This document shows, one piece after another, positions 1 through 8,847 of a DNA stretch of 64,000 bases. The DNA comes from Oceanospirillum multiglobuliferum (lineage in GTDB: Bacteria; Pseudomonadota; Gammaproteobacteria; Pseudomonadales; Halomonadaceae). The notes under the pieces are model-generated. The model was not told where the DNA came from, did not search any database, and saw only the letters and a list, made by a program, of their open reading frames with translations. The translations under genes were made by a program, and so were the position numbers. The stretch spans positions 62,001 through 126,000 of the forward strand of contig NZ_FUXG01000010.1 of the NCBI RefSeq assembly GCF_900167095.1, given 5' to 3'. Within the stretch, counting starts at the first letter, position 1, and the number at the start of each line of letters is the position of its first letter.

Positions 1-285
1 GCGACGAATAGTTTCGATATTTTTAAGGTCGTTGTTCAATGTTGTACCACCGACGATGATGTCGCCTTTTTGGTGCTCTTCTAAACGGTTAATGCAGCGA
101 ATAGTCGTTGATTTGCCGGAGCCTGAAGGGCCACAAATTACGATACGCTCGCCTTTACGCACCTCAAGATTCACATCTTTTAAAACATGAAACTGACCAT
201 ACCATTTGTTAACACCGCGCAGCTCCACCATTAGCTCATCGTTCAGCTCGCGCGCAGCAGCAGAGTTTGTTGTATTAGTTGTCAT
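1..285 (-). CDS. aapP: Amino-acid ABC transporter ATP-binding protein AapP (5' part only)
   Basis: This is the first 95 codons of an ABC ATPase; the rest runs off the window edge at base 1. The ATG at 285-283 has a GGAGA-type ribosome site upstream. Residues 52-60 read GPSGSGKST, the Walker A nucleotide-binding loop, and the preceding 30 residues show the usual N-terminal strand with an aromatic WYG motif that stacks on ATP. It follows the two permease genes in the same direction, 29 bases after aapM, completing a J-Q-M-P order. It would energise uptake of L-amino acids at the inner membrane. The general L-amino-acid assignment rests on the whole operon, since the ATPase alone does not distinguish polar amino-acid systems. 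Confidence 0.9.
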   Translation of the reverse strand, partial: MTTNTTNSAAARELNDELMVELRGVNKWYGQFHVLKDVNLEVRKGERIVICGPSGSGKSTTIRCINRLEEHQKGDIIVGGTTLNNDLKNIETIRR

Positions 286-314
286 TATTAAAATGTCTCC
301 AAAATCTGTCTGGG

Positions 315-1430
315 TTAACGGGAGCCGTGACCCGTGTGGAAGCGGTTTTCAAGATGCTGACTGTATTTAGACATGCCAAAACAGAATACCCAGAACACAA
401 AAGCAACAAAGGCATAACCTTCAACGGAGAACCCTAGCCATTTAGGGTCGGTTAAACCTGCCTGAACAATTGCCAATAGATCAAATAAACCGATGATAAG
501 CACCAAACTGGTATCTTTAAACAGTGCAATAAAGGTGTTCACAATACCGGGAATCATCAGTTTCAACGCTTGCGGTAAGACGACAAAAACCATCATTTTC
601 CAATAGTTCAAACCCAATGCCTGAGCGGCTTCATACTGTCCTTTTGGAATTGCTTGCAAACCACCCCGAACCACCTCCGCCATATAAGCAGATTGGAACA
701 TCACGATGCCGATCATAGCGCGTAGCAGCTTGTCAAAGTTCATCTCTTCGGGGACAAACAGTGGCAGCATCACAGAGGCCATGAATAACACGGTAATCAG
801 TGGAATACCGCGCCAAAACTCGATGTAAACCACACAAAAGCTTTTAACTATAGGCATCTCTGAGCGACGGCCAAGTGCCAGTAAGACACCAAAAGGCAGC
901 GCTGCCACAATTCCCACAATCGCCAGCACTAAAGTCAGTGAGAGGCCACCCCATTTATGAGTTTCCACCACCTCTAGGCCAAAGCTACCACCGTATAGTA
1001 AGAAGTACGCCAGTATTGGGAATACCAATAGCACCACTGCTGCAACCATCCCCTTATAGGGCAGGTTCGGTAGCATCAGCCACAGCACCTGAGCAACTAA
1101 CAGTAAGAAGGTAAGGTTAATGCGCCAAATTTCAGCCTCTGGATAAAATCCATACATAAACTGATCGAAACGATTGGCTACAAATACCCAACAAGCACCG
1201 CCAGAGGTACAGGCATCTCGACTAGAGCCAGTCCAATCTGAGTTGATAAACACCCAGCTAATAGTTGGCGTCAGTAAAATGTAAAGTAAATACAGTGCAA
1301 AGAGTGTGAGTACACTATTGGTGATATTCGAAAATAGATTAGCACGCATCCAACCTATCACCCCTACGCTACTGGCAGGAGGTGGCAGATTAGGTAGCAT
1401 GTCGTGTCTGACTTTGCTCAAATTGCTCAC
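315..1430 (-). CDS. aapM: General L-amino-acid ABC transporter permease AapM
   Basis: This 371-residue inner-membrane permease has many hydrophobic segments and a long N-terminal extension containing a periplasmic-looking stretch, as in the AapM family, which is longer than ordinary HisM-type permeases. The ATPase-docking EAA loop begins near residue 265 (EAAQALGL). The start is GTG at 1430, preceded by AGGAG at about 8 bases, and lies 14 bases after the end of aapQ. It should pair with AapQ to form the transmembrane channel. Residues in the cytoplasmic half match the family well. Substrate range cannot be read from the sequence. Confidence 0.9.
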   Translation of the reverse strand: MSNLSKVRHDMLPNLPPPASSVGVIGWMRANLFSNITNSVLTLFALYLLYILLTPTISWVFINSDWTGSSRDACTSGGACWVFVANRFDQFMYGFYPEAEIWRINLTFLLLVAQVLWLMLPNLPYKGMVAAVVLLVFPILAYFLLYGGSFGLEVVETHKWGGLSLTLVLAIVGIVAALPFGVLLALGRRSEMPIVKSFCVVYIEFWRGIPLITVLFMASVMLPLFVPEEMNFDKLLRAMIGIVMFQSAYMAEVVRGGLQAIPKGQYEAAQALGLNYWKMMVFVVLPQALKLMIPGIVNTFIALFKDTSLVLIIGLFDLLAIVQAGLTDPKWLGFSVEGYAFVAFVFWVFCFGMSKYSQHLENRFHTGHGSR

Positions 1431-1444
1431 AATTATTTCTCCTG

Positions 1445-2641
1445 TTAACGCTCAACCAGCGCCATGCGCGTGTTAAACCAGTTCATAAAGGCTGAAACCA
1501 ACAAACTCAATGTCAGATAAACCAGCATCGTCATAAAGATTACTTCAATCGCCTGCCCCGTTTGATTCAAGGTGGTGCCTGCAAAGACTGAAACCAAATC
1601 AGGATAGCCAATTGCAGTGGCAAGAGAGGAGTTCTTAATCAAATTAAGATATTGACTGGTTAACGGCGGAATAATCACACGTACCGACTGAGGGATCACC
1701 ACCAAGCGTAAAACCTTAGCTTTACTTAGACCTAAAGCACTGGCGGCCTCAGTTTGACCTTTAGATACGGCTTGAATACCTGAACGCACAATCTCGGCAA
1801 TAAATGCCGCTGTATAGATGCTGAGTGCAACTAGAAGAGCTGCAAGCTCAGGGATAATTGTCATACCTCCGCGAAAGTTAAAACCACGTAAAGCAGGCTC
1901 ATCCCAAGTCAGTGGGCTACCAGATAACCAAAATACGATTAAAGGTAAGCCAATGATTAAAGCCAACGCAGTTTTATAAACAGGGAATAGCTGCCCTGTT
2001 GCATCTTGGCGTTTTTTTGACCAACGCGCCAAAACAACAGACCCTGCAATTGCGATTAGCAATGCCCACCAAACCAACTCAAACCCTTGCTGAGGCATTG
2101 GCTGGGGCATAAACAAACCACGTACATTCAGAAACACATTGTCAAAAGGTTGAAAGCTCTGACGTGGCGAAGGCAGTGCACGCAATACCGCGAAATACCA
2201 GAAGAAAATCTGTAACAATAGCGGAATATTGCGAAAGATCTCAACATAGGCTGAAGCTAACTTTGCAACGAGCCAGTTATTCGATAATCGAGCAACACCG
2301 ATAATAAAGCCCAAAACAGTGGCAAAAAATATGCCCAATGCTGAAACCAAAATAGTATTAAGCAAGCCGACCAAAAAGGTTTGCCCGTAGCTGCTAGACT
2401 CTGAATATTCAACAAGGGATTGGATAATGCCGAAACCTGCCTCTTGAGACAAAAAGGCAAAACCTGTTGTGATGCCCCGACTTTCAAGATTGTGCAAAGT
2501 ATTCTGGACAATAAACCAGAGCACCGCGAACACACCTAAAACCAGCAAAATCTGGAAAACCAGTGCTCGTTTAGCCGGATCATGCCAGAAGCGCGTCTTA
2601 GTGCTAGGGGCTGACGGCGACTTTTTGGCATCTGACTGCAT
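1445..2641 (-). CDS. aapQ: General L-amino-acid ABC transporter permease AapQ
   Basis: This is an inner-membrane permease of 398 residues with the EAA loop (EAASALGLSK) near residues 295-320. An upstream in-frame TTG at 2656 would lengthen it by five residues. I prefer the ATG at 2641 because GGGAGG sits about 7 bases before it, whereas the TTG start would place that ribosome site inside the coding sequence. The large periplasmic loop between the first and later membrane segments is typical of AapQ. It is separated from aapJ by about 66 bases that contain a perfect hairpin (2675-2698), which probably lowers permease expression relative to the binding protein. Confidence 0.9.
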   Translation of the reverse strand: MQSDAKKSPSAPSTKTRFWHDPAKRALVFQILLVLGVFAVLWFIVQNTLHNLESRGITTGFAFLSQEAGFGIIQSLVEYSESSSYGQTFLVGLLNTILVSALGIFFATVLGFIIGVARLSNNWLVAKLASAYVEIFRNIPLLLQIFFWYFAVLRALPSPRQSFQPFDNVFLNVRGLFMPQPMPQQGFELVWWALLIAIAGSVVLARWSKKRQDATGQLFPVYKTALALIIGLPLIVFWLSGSPLTWDEPALRGFNFRGGMTIIPELAALLVALSIYTAAFIAEIVRSGIQAVSKGQTEAASALGLSKAKVLRLVVIPQSVRVIIPPLTSQYLNLIKNSSLATAIGYPDLVSVFAGTTLNQTGQAIEVIFMTMLVYLTLSLLVSAFMNWFNTRMALVER

Positions 2642-2674
2642 AGAGAAACCTCCCAATTAAACTACTGAAATGCA

Positions 2675-2698
2675 AACAGGCGGTTTACACCGCCTGTT
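2675..2698 (-). terminator. Intercistronic hairpin between aapJ and aapQ
   Basis: AACAGGCGGT at 2675-2684 pairs perfectly with ACCGCCTGTT at 2689-2698 around a four-base loop. No long T-run follows in the direction of transcription, so it is more likely a partial terminator or an mRNA-stabilising stem protecting the aapJ message than a full stop. Confidence 0.7.
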
Positions 2699-2707
2699 GC
2701 TTAGGGC

Positions 2708-3721
2708 TTAGCGCATTGGTGGGGCGTACTGTAAGCCGCCTTTATTCCACAGTGCATTCAGACCACGTTCAATTTTCAATGGAGAGCCGTTACCTAGGTT
2801 ACGGTCAAATGCTTCACCATAGTTACCCACTTGTTTCACAATTTGATAGGCCCAGTCACCGCTGATACCTAAGCCAGAAGTGATGCCCTTACCTGCAAAA
2901 CGATCAATATTAGGGTTACCTTTGGTCATCATTTTGTCGATGTTCTTAGAGGTTAAGCCCATCTCTTCTGCGTTGATCATTGCATACAGAGACCATTTAA
3001 CAATATTGAACCACTCATCATCACCCTGGCGAACCAATGGGCCTAGCGGTTCTTTTGAAATGATTTCTGGTAGAACTACTGCATTGCTTGGATTTGAAAG
3101 CTTAATACGCATTGCATAAAGCTGAGACTGGTCAGAGGTTAAAACGTCACAACGACCTGACTCAAAGCCTTTTACGGTTTGGTCAGAGGTATCAAATACC
3201 ACAGGCTCAAAGGTCATTTTGTTTTCACGGAAATAATCTGCTGCGTTTAGCTCGGTTGTAGTACCTGCTTGAATACAAACAGATGCACCGTCTAGCTCAA
3301 GTGCGCTTTTTACACCCAGCTTTTTGCTGATTAGAAAACCCTGGCCGTCGTAATAAGTCACACCTGTAAAGTTAACGCCCAGTGAACCATCACGGGTAAG
3401 CGTCCAAGTGGTAACACGAGACAGCATATCAATCTCACCAGATTGCAGTGCTGTAAAACGTTCTTTAGCATTAAGAGGAATATATTTAACTTTATCAGCA
3501 GCACCCAAAGTAGCGGCTGCTACAGCTCGACAAACGTCAACATCCATCCCTGTCCAATTACCTTTGTCATCAGGGTTTGAATAGCCCGGAAGACCTGTTG
3601 TTACACCACACTGAACATAACCGCGCTCTTTAACGCTATCCAGAGTTCCTGCTGCCTGTGCCAAACCTGTGAAGCTTAGTGCCATTGCTGCTGATGCAGC
3701 CATTAGACTTATCTTCTTCAT
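2708..3721 (-). CDS. aapJ: General L-amino-acid ABC transporter periplasmic binding protein AapJ
   Basis: This is a 337-residue solute-binding protein that captures L-amino acids in the periplasm and hands them to AapQM. I place the start at the ATG at 3721: the product then begins MKKISLMAAS and has a clean Sec signal peptide with an AQA cleavage site after residue 23, and AAGAGGA precedes it by about 9 bases. A longer frame reaching 3814 would put 31 non-signal residues in front and is unlikely. The mature part begins with the family pattern LDSVKERGYVQCGV. Being first in the operon and followed by a hairpin fits the usual excess of binding protein. A sigma-54-like promoter lies about 100 bases upstream. 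Confidence 0.93.
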   Translation of the reverse strand: MKKISLMAASAAMALSFTGLAQAAGTLDSVKERGYVQCGVTTGLPGYSNPDDKGNWTGMDVDVCRAVAAATLGAADKVKYIPLNAKERFTALQSGEIDMLSRVTTWTLTRDGSLGVNFTGVTYYDGQGFLISKKLGVKSALELDGASVCIQAGTTTELNAADYFRENKMTFEPVVFDTSDQTVKGFESGRCDVLTSDQSQLYAMRIKLSNPSNAVVLPEIISKEPLGPLVRQGDDEWFNIVKWSLYAMINAEEMGLTSKNIDKMMTKGNPNIDRFAGKGITSGLGISGDWAYQIVKQVGNYGEAFDRNLGNGSPLKIERGLNALWNKGGLQYAPPMR

Positions 3722-3820
3722 TATTATTAATCCTCTTGTATTGATTAGAGTGCGCTCTTTTAGAGTTAACACCTTCGTACCAGTCAAAAATGGGTAGAAC
3801 CAATCAGTCAACAAACTAAA

Positions 3821-3836
3821 AGCAAATACCGTTCCA
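3821..3836 (-). promoter_or_regulatory. Sigma-54-type (-24/-12) promoter of aapJQMP
   Basis: Read on the minus strand the site is TGGAACGGTATTTGCT. This matches the RpoN consensus TGGCACG-N4-TTGCW at every fixed position but one (A for C). The GG and GC elements have correct spacing. It would start transcription near 3810, leaving a 5' leader of about 90 bases before the AapJ start. Nitrogen-scavenging amino-acid transporters are often under NtrC and RpoN, so the match is biologically sensible. No clear NtrC site was found upstream. Confidence 0.6.
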
Positions 3837-4341
3837 ATTAGAGTAAATGCTTAATATCACAGCTGGTTACTTACTGTTTTTAACTGTAGACCATAGAATA
3901 TTTTTATGCCAAATACAGTGCTGATAAGAGCTTTGCTCTTTTTATATGCTGTAAACTTTATGGATAAAATAGAGAGAGGCATGTTAATTAGTCAAAACAA
4001 ATATAAATAATTGCAGGGTTATTCATGACACTTAAAGTTACATTGTTTTCGTATACGCCCTAGGATAGTGCAACAAGTAACACTTTTGGCTAATAGCGTT
4101 TTGTATTGCACTCTAAATTAGCCCGACCTTTACCAATGTTAATACAGTGGCTTTCTGCTAAGAGTCCTCATGCTTTTACCCAAGGTATGTATGTGTTTAA
4201 CGATAGTCATCTGAGTAGAAAGCACGAACCATTCATCTTTTTCCTCTATGTCTACCCTCTTTTCTAATCAAACGCTGATTAAACATCTAACCCTAAAAAT
4301 AGCCTTTCAAGCAAAATGCTGCACCTGCGAACAAAAAGTAT
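3837..4341. other. Intergenic region between aapJ and the phasin promoter
   Basis: About 500 bases without a convincing gene. It is AT-rich, has no reading frame with a ribosome site and no strong hairpin. It should hold the activator sites for the sigma-54 promoter of aapJ, but I could not identify them. Confidence 0.5.
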
Positions 4342-4371
4342 TTGACAATTTTTTGTGCACTGCACTATATT
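4342..4371 (+). promoter_or_regulatory. Sigma-70 promoter of the phasin gene
   Basis: A perfect -35 box TTGACA (4342-4347) is followed after 18 bases by TATATT (4366-4371). Transcription would start near 4378, leaving about a 60-base leader. One TGCACTGCA element lies inside the -35/-10 spacer, so a protein bound there would block RNA polymerase. Confidence 0.7.
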
Positions 4372-4395
4372 ATCAATCATAGATTGTGCACTGCA
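4356..4395 (+). promoter_or_regulatory. Paired TGCACTGCA operator, probable PhaR-type site
   Basis: Two copies of TGCACTGCA, each extended to TTGTGCACTGCA or TTTGTGCACTGCA, lie at 4356-4364 and 4387-4395, 31 bases apart (about three helical turns). One sits in the promoter spacer and the other just after the expected start site, an arrangement typical of repression. PhaR repressors of phasin genes in other proteobacteria recognise TGC/GCA half-sites of this kind. The assignment to PhaR is inferred from the adjacent phasin gene; no phaR gene is in the window. Confidence 0.5.
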
Positions 4396-4439
4396 AAAAC
4401 TTTGGCAAAAGATCCCTAACTAGGATCATGGAGGCAACA

Positions 4440-4796
4440 ATGAGCTTTTTCGATAAATGGTTATCTGATTTTCAAAACACTTTGAAAACAATGAACGATG
4501 CAACAAACTGGCAGCCTATCGAAGCGATGAGCAGCTTTGCCACTTCAGAAGTCAAAGTTGCTGAAAAGTTTGTGCAGCAACAGAACCAATTTTTCACTGA
4601 AAATACAGAGGCTCTAAGTAAACATTGGGCTGCGTTAATAGGTAAAACAGATCCTGTTGCAGCATTTGAAGCTAACTATAGCTTCTTCTGCGAATGGCAG
4701 GTCAAAGCCAATAGCCAATATTTAGCAACACTAGATACCCTGACAGAAGCCAAAGAACTGATTGATCAGCATCTACCAAAAGTTTTTGCACGCTAA
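4440..4796 (+). CDS. Phasin family protein (polyhydroxyalkanoate granule coat)
   Basis: This small 118-residue protein is helical and rich in Phe, Trp and Gln, with no signal peptide. The pattern FFDKWLSDFQNTLK, then repeated amphipathic helices and a phrase FEANYSFFCEWQVKANSQY, fits the phasin-like proteins that coat polyhydroxyalkanoate granules. I start at the ATG at 4440 because GGAGG lies 6 bases upstream; an earlier ATG at 4386 would put the coding start over the operator. The gene is monocistronic: strong promoter before, rho-independent terminator after. Phasins are normally induced when granules titrate PhaR away, which fits the paired operator. No PHA synthase is nearby. Confidence 0.75.
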   Translation: MSFFDKWLSDFQNTLKTMNDATNWQPIEAMSSFATSEVKVAEKFVQQQNQFFTENTEALSKHWAALIGKTDPVAAFEANYSFFCEWQVKANSQYLATLDTLTEAKELIDQHLPKVFAR

Positions 4797-4892
4797 GCTT
4801 GTTGTTCTTCTTGAATGCTCTCTTTGAGTGTTTTCTTAGCGACTTTTGACTCTTGTCTGTTCTAACTCCTTCCCTCTGCCAGACAAGAGTGC

Positions 4893-4917
4893 AACCCAGC
4901 CAAGGCTGGGTTTTTTT
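4893..4917 (+). terminator. Rho-independent terminator after the phasin gene
   Basis: AACCCAGCC pairs with GGCTGGGTT around a two-base AA loop, and a run of seven T follows. It is about 95 bases after the phasin stop codon. Confidence 0.85.
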
Positions 4918-5091
4918 ATGCGTCTAAAAAGCGTATTCAACACCTCAGATATTTACTTATGCGACCGCGCTGTACTTTGGTCTATGCTGAAAATAAAACA
5001 GGGTATTTCTTTGTCACTTGCAGGTATCTTTTTTCCTTTATACACCTACTCTTGGCCTTGATTCTCTGTTGTTGAATAAGTTGATAATAAA

Positions 5092-5274
5092 ATGAAACTA
5101 AAATACCTTTTCAAACACCCTGAACTGAAACTTTTTTTCTTGGCATTGATGTTCTTAGCAATCTCTTGGCCTGTGTTTAATCAGGGGCAGATACCTTTAG
5201 CAGTTTCATTTTTTATTATCTGTGCTGTTTGGTTAATCACGGTTTTGTTGCTGTTTTTGATGCGTAATGAATAG
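5092..5274 (+). CDS. Small two-helix membrane protein
   Basis: This 60-residue product has two hydrophobic helices (about residues 14-30 and 36-56) joined by a short polar turn, with a Lys-rich N-terminus that should stay in the cytoplasm. The ribosome site is weak. It ends 56 bases before the transporter/sensor kinase gene and points the same way, so it is probably co-transcribed and may be an accessory of that membrane protein. I do not recognise a named family. The composition and position support it as real, but the evidence is limited to that. Confidence 0.6.
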   Translation: MKLKYLFKHPELKLFFLALMFLAISWPVFNQGQIPLAVSFFIICAVWLITVLLLFLMRNE

Positions 5275-5330
5275 CTGCTATAGAGTTTAGCTGTATTTGT
5301 ATTGCAGATGTTTCAAAATGGAGAGCCTGA

Positions 5331-8300
5331 ATGATTGCTGATACAGGGATCGGCCAGAGTATGTTATTTATATTCTTGGCGGCGTATTTGCTGTTGCTGT
5401 TAGGCATTGCATGGTGGGGTGCTCAAGCAGAGCAAGGTTCTAGGTGGATGAACCTAACCCATAGCCGTTGGGTGTATACGCTGTCACTTTCTGTTTATTG
5501 CACCTCTTGGACTTATTTCGGTATTGTGGGCAGTGCATCTTTGTCGGGTGGGCTTTATCTTGCTATTTTCTGGGGATCTATTCTTGCTTTCTTTTTCAGC
5601 TCCGTTCTATTGCGGCGCATGATTGCAGTAAAAAACCTCTATCGCGTCACGAGTATTGCCGATTTTTTATCCGCTCGATATTTCCGCTCGCAGAGCATCG
5701 CTGCACTTGTCTCTATTATGGCCGTTGTAGGTGTGATGCCTTATATCGCCTTGCAGTTAAAAGCAATTAATAACAGCTTTGAGTTAATCAGCCAGAACTC
5801 AGCCAGTGTTATGAATGAGTGGATTCCCATCGGAAGCGCCAGCTTTATGGTGTTGTTTACCATTCTTTTTGGCCTGCGCCATTTAGATACCACAGAGCGT
5901 CACCCTGGGGTAGTTTTGGCGATGGCGCTTGAAAGTTTAGTTAAGCTCTTGGCCTTTATTTGTGCTGGATTATTAGTAACTTATGGGCTATTCGATGGTT
6001 TTGGCGATATATTTTCTCAAGCAGAAGCGCTCAGGCAAACCGAAGCCAGATTCCAAGGTTATCAATCTACACCCACTTTTGTGCAATGGATCTGTTACCT
6101 GCTTATTTCAGCCTCTGCCATCTTCTTTTTACCCCGTCAGTTTCACTTGGCCGTTGTAGAAAACTCAGATCCCAACCATGTAAGAACCGCGCAGTGGGGC
6201 TTACCTTTTTACCTGTTTTTGATTTTACTATTCGTGATTCCCATTAGTCTTGGCGGACTGATTATGGGCTATTCTCCTCAACAGGCTGATACTTTCGTTT
6301 TGCTATTACCGCTACAAACCAACAGCCCTTGGCTGAGCTTGTTTGTGTTTATTGGTGGTTTTTCTGCGGCAATGGGCATGATCGTAATCAGTGCGATGAG
6401 TATGTCGGTGATGTTCACTAATCACTTGTTACTGCCTGTTTTAGAGGTTACCCCCGGTTTAAAATGGTTGCGCCGTCATCTATTAAAACTGCGCTGGTTA
6501 GCTGTTGCTCTGTTTCTTTTTATTAGCTATCAATTCAACGCTCACGTGGGTGAGTCGTATATGTTAGCCAGCATGGGAATTTTATCTTTTGTGGCTGTTT
6601 TACAGTTTGCGCCTGCGGCCTTAGGTGGGTTGTTCTGGCGCAAAGCCAGCAAGGTTGGTGCTTTTACAGGTTTGTTGCTGGGCTTTTTGATGTGGTGCTA
6701 TACCCTGCTATTGCCTGCGTTAATGAAAAGTGGCTGGCTGACGTTTCCATGGTTACAAAGCCAAATCATGACCAGTTGGCTAAATCCTGAGGCTTTTATG
6801 GGCTTAGAGGGGCTAGACTCTATCAGCCACGGGGTAATTTGGACGCTGATCTTCAATGTGACCGGTTACCTGTTTTTCTCATTACTTTTCCCCGGTAATC
6901 AGGAGGAACATGATTACAATCAAGAGTTCACCGAGGTGCTACAGCAAGAGATCAGTGAGCAACCTTCTATTGAGTTGCCACACAATATCTTTTTACCCAA
7001 TAAAATTGGTTTAGTAAAAGCACTGCTAGAAGAGTATTTACAACATCATGAGGCACAAGAGTTATTGCAACAAGCCTTAGAGAGCTTAGGGCTAAGTGAA
7101 CAAAGCTATGTCACATTGATGGATCTTAACCGCTTTCATAAAGAGATTAGTCACCGTTTATCAGGCTCCATCGGTGCAGCTTCAGCCTATAAAGCGTTGA
7201 GTCGTGTCAATTTAATCACGCAATCAGAGCAAGAGGCGATTCGTAACTTATACACGGATATTCTAAATCAACTCAATATATCCCCTCATGAACTACAAGC
7301 CAAAATCAGTTATTACCAAGAACGTGAAAACCTTATTGTGCGCCATTCGGAAGAACAAGCTGAAACTATTCAGTTATTGAAGGAGCAGATGTCTGAAAGG
7401 GCTAAAGCAGAAAGTGCCCGTATTGAAACAGAACATCGGCTGCAAGCTATTCTAGATCATGCGCCGTCTGTTATTTATATGAAAGACTTGGAAGGGCGCT
7501 ATCTGCTGGTCAATCGAGAGTTTTGTAGAATATTTAACCTCCCTCTCAATGAAGTGATTGGCAAAAACGATTTCGATATTTTTTCAGAAGAGTCGGCCCG
7601 TCTTTTTCAAGCCAATGATCTGGCTGTAGTCGCCTCAAAACAGCCTCAAGAAAGTGAAGAGGTTGCTCATCATATTGATGGCATACACACTTATATCTCG
7701 ATGAAGTTTCCTATCTTCAATGATCAAAATGAAGTGATCGCCTCAGGCGGTGTTTCAACCGATATTTCAGATCGAAAAGCGAGTGAAGATCAATTATTAC
7801 GATTTAATCAAGCTCTGGAAGAGAAGGTTAAGCTACGTACTCAGCGTTTAGAAGAGAGTAATAGTGCATTACAAAAGACGTTGCAGAACTTAAAAGCAAC
7901 ACAGGACCAGTTAATTGAAGCGGAAAAAATGGCGTCTCTTGGTAGTTTAGTGGCAGGAGTCGCACATGAGATCAATACCCCTGTTGGCATTGGCGTGACT
8001 GCGGCCTCTGCGATGTTGCAAGCCACTACAGATCTTATCTTGAAAATTGAAGCAGAAAGCCTAACTCGCAGCGACTTAGAGGACTATTTAGATCTCTCTC
8101 AAGAGAGCAATAGTCTTGTGCTGTCTAACTTGCAACGTGCCGCAGAGCTTGTGCGTACATTTAAGCAGGTTGCGGTGGATCAGTCTGCTGAAGACTTACG
8201 CGAATTTATTTTAGATCAATATATTCAAGACCTAATTGCTTCTCTTAAGCCTGTTTTATCTAATGTGCAGGTTGAAGTGAATTGTCCAGAAAACATCGTC

Positions 8301-8705
8301 ATGTTCAGTTATCCGGGGGCGCTAGCACAAGTTATCACCAATATGATTACTAATGCGATTGATCATGGTTTTAATGCGCGTGAGCAATACAGCCCTGATA
8401 ATAAAGTTAATATCACCATAAATTTATTGAGTGAGTCTGAGCTTAATCTTACTTTTAGCGACAATGGTAAAGGTGTGCCCAAAGAAATTTTGGGCCGTAT
8501 CTTTGAGCCTTTTGTGACCACAGCCAGAGGCAAAGGTGGCAGCGGCCTAGGTGCACATATCATCTACAACTTGGTTACTCGAAAACTAAGAGGCCATATC
8601 AAAGCAGAAAGCCGTGAAGGAGAGGGACTGACGCTGTACATCCAAATTCCGTTGGATGTTCGTGAATTGGATGATTTTAGTGACACCACTTTCTTTGAGA
8701 TTTAG
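5331..8705 (+). CDS. Sodium/solute symporter-like sensor histidine kinase with PAS domain
   Basis: This is a 1124-residue fusion. Roughly residues 1-530 form a multi-helix SSF (SLC5) transporter-like domain, followed by a cytoplasmic linker, a PAS domain near 700-825 (DHAPSVIYMKDLEGRYLLVN), a coiled coil, and a histidine kinase. The phosphoacceptor is His879 in GVAHEINTP. The ATPase region shows the N box (NMITNAIDHGFN) and G boxes (DNGKGVP, GGSGLGAHI). The layout recalls CbrA, which senses carbon/nitrogen status, but no response-regulator gene is adjacent and there is no receiver domain in the protein. It might sense transported solute flux. GGAG precedes the ATG start. Confidence 0.88.
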   Translation: MIADTGIGQSMLFIFLAAYLLLLLGIAWWGAQAEQGSRWMNLTHSRWVYTLSLSVYCTSWTYFGIVGSASLSGGLYLAIFWGSILAFFFSSVLLRRMIAVKNLYRVTSIADFLSARYFRSQSIAALVSIMAVVGVMPYIALQLKAINNSFELISQNSASVMNEWIPIGSASFMVLFTILFGLRHLDTTERHPGVVLAMALESLVKLLAFICAGLLVTYGLFDGFGDIFSQAEALRQTEARFQGYQSTPTFVQWICYLLISASAIFFLPRQFHLAVVENSDPNHVRTAQWGLPFYLFLILLFVIPISLGGLIMGYSPQQADTFVLLLPLQTNSPWLSLFVFIGGFSAAMGMIVISAMSMSVMFTNHLLLPVLEVTPGLKWLRRHLLKLRWLAVALFLFISYQFNAHVGESYMLASMGILSFVAVLQFAPAALGGLFWRKASKVGAFTGLLLGFLMWCYTLLLPALMKSGWLTFPWLQSQIMTSWLNPEAFMGLEGLDSISHGVIWTLIFNVTGYLFFSLLFPGNQEEHDYNQEFTEVLQQEISEQPSIELPHNIFLPNKIGLVKALLEEYLQHHEAQELLQQALESLGLSEQSYVTLMDLNRFHKEISHRLSGSIGAASAYKALSRVNLITQSEQEAIRNLYTDILNQLNISPHELQAKISYYQERENLIVRHSEEQAETIQLLKEQMSERAKAESARIETEHRLQAILDHAPSVIYMKDLEGRYLLVNREFCRIFNLPLNEVIGKNDFDIFSEESARLFQANDLAVVASKQPQESEEVAHHIDGIHTYISMKFPIFNDQNEVIASGGVSTDISDRKASEDQLLRFNQALEEKVKLRTQRLEESNSALQKTLQNLKATQDQLIEAEKMASLGSLVAGVAHEINTPVGIGVTAASAMLQATTDLILKIEAESLTRSDLEDYLDLSQESNSLVLSNLQRAAELVRTFKQVAVDQSAEDLREFILDQYIQDLIASLKPVLSNVQVEVNCPENIVMFSYPGALAQVITNMITNAIDHGFNAREQYSPDNKVNITINLLSESELNLTFSDNGKGVPKEILGRIFEPFVTTARGKGGSGLGAHIIYNLVTRKLRGHIKAESREGEGLTLYIQIPLDVRELDDFSDTTFFEI

Positions 8706-8847
8706 CCATTCAATGCCTAAGCCTTTTGCAGTGCTATCTGCCACAGTTTTTGCGATAATAGCGCCAATTTTTAACAATCCGTTGAATGGCAGTCTGTGTG
8801 TTATCTATAGCACCAGCGTCAACACAGACAAGTGAGATGAGGCAAAA

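Noticed and set aside
4846-5061. 71-residue plus-strand frame after the phasin gene
   Set aside because: It runs across the rho-independent terminator at 4893-4917 and has no ribosome site.
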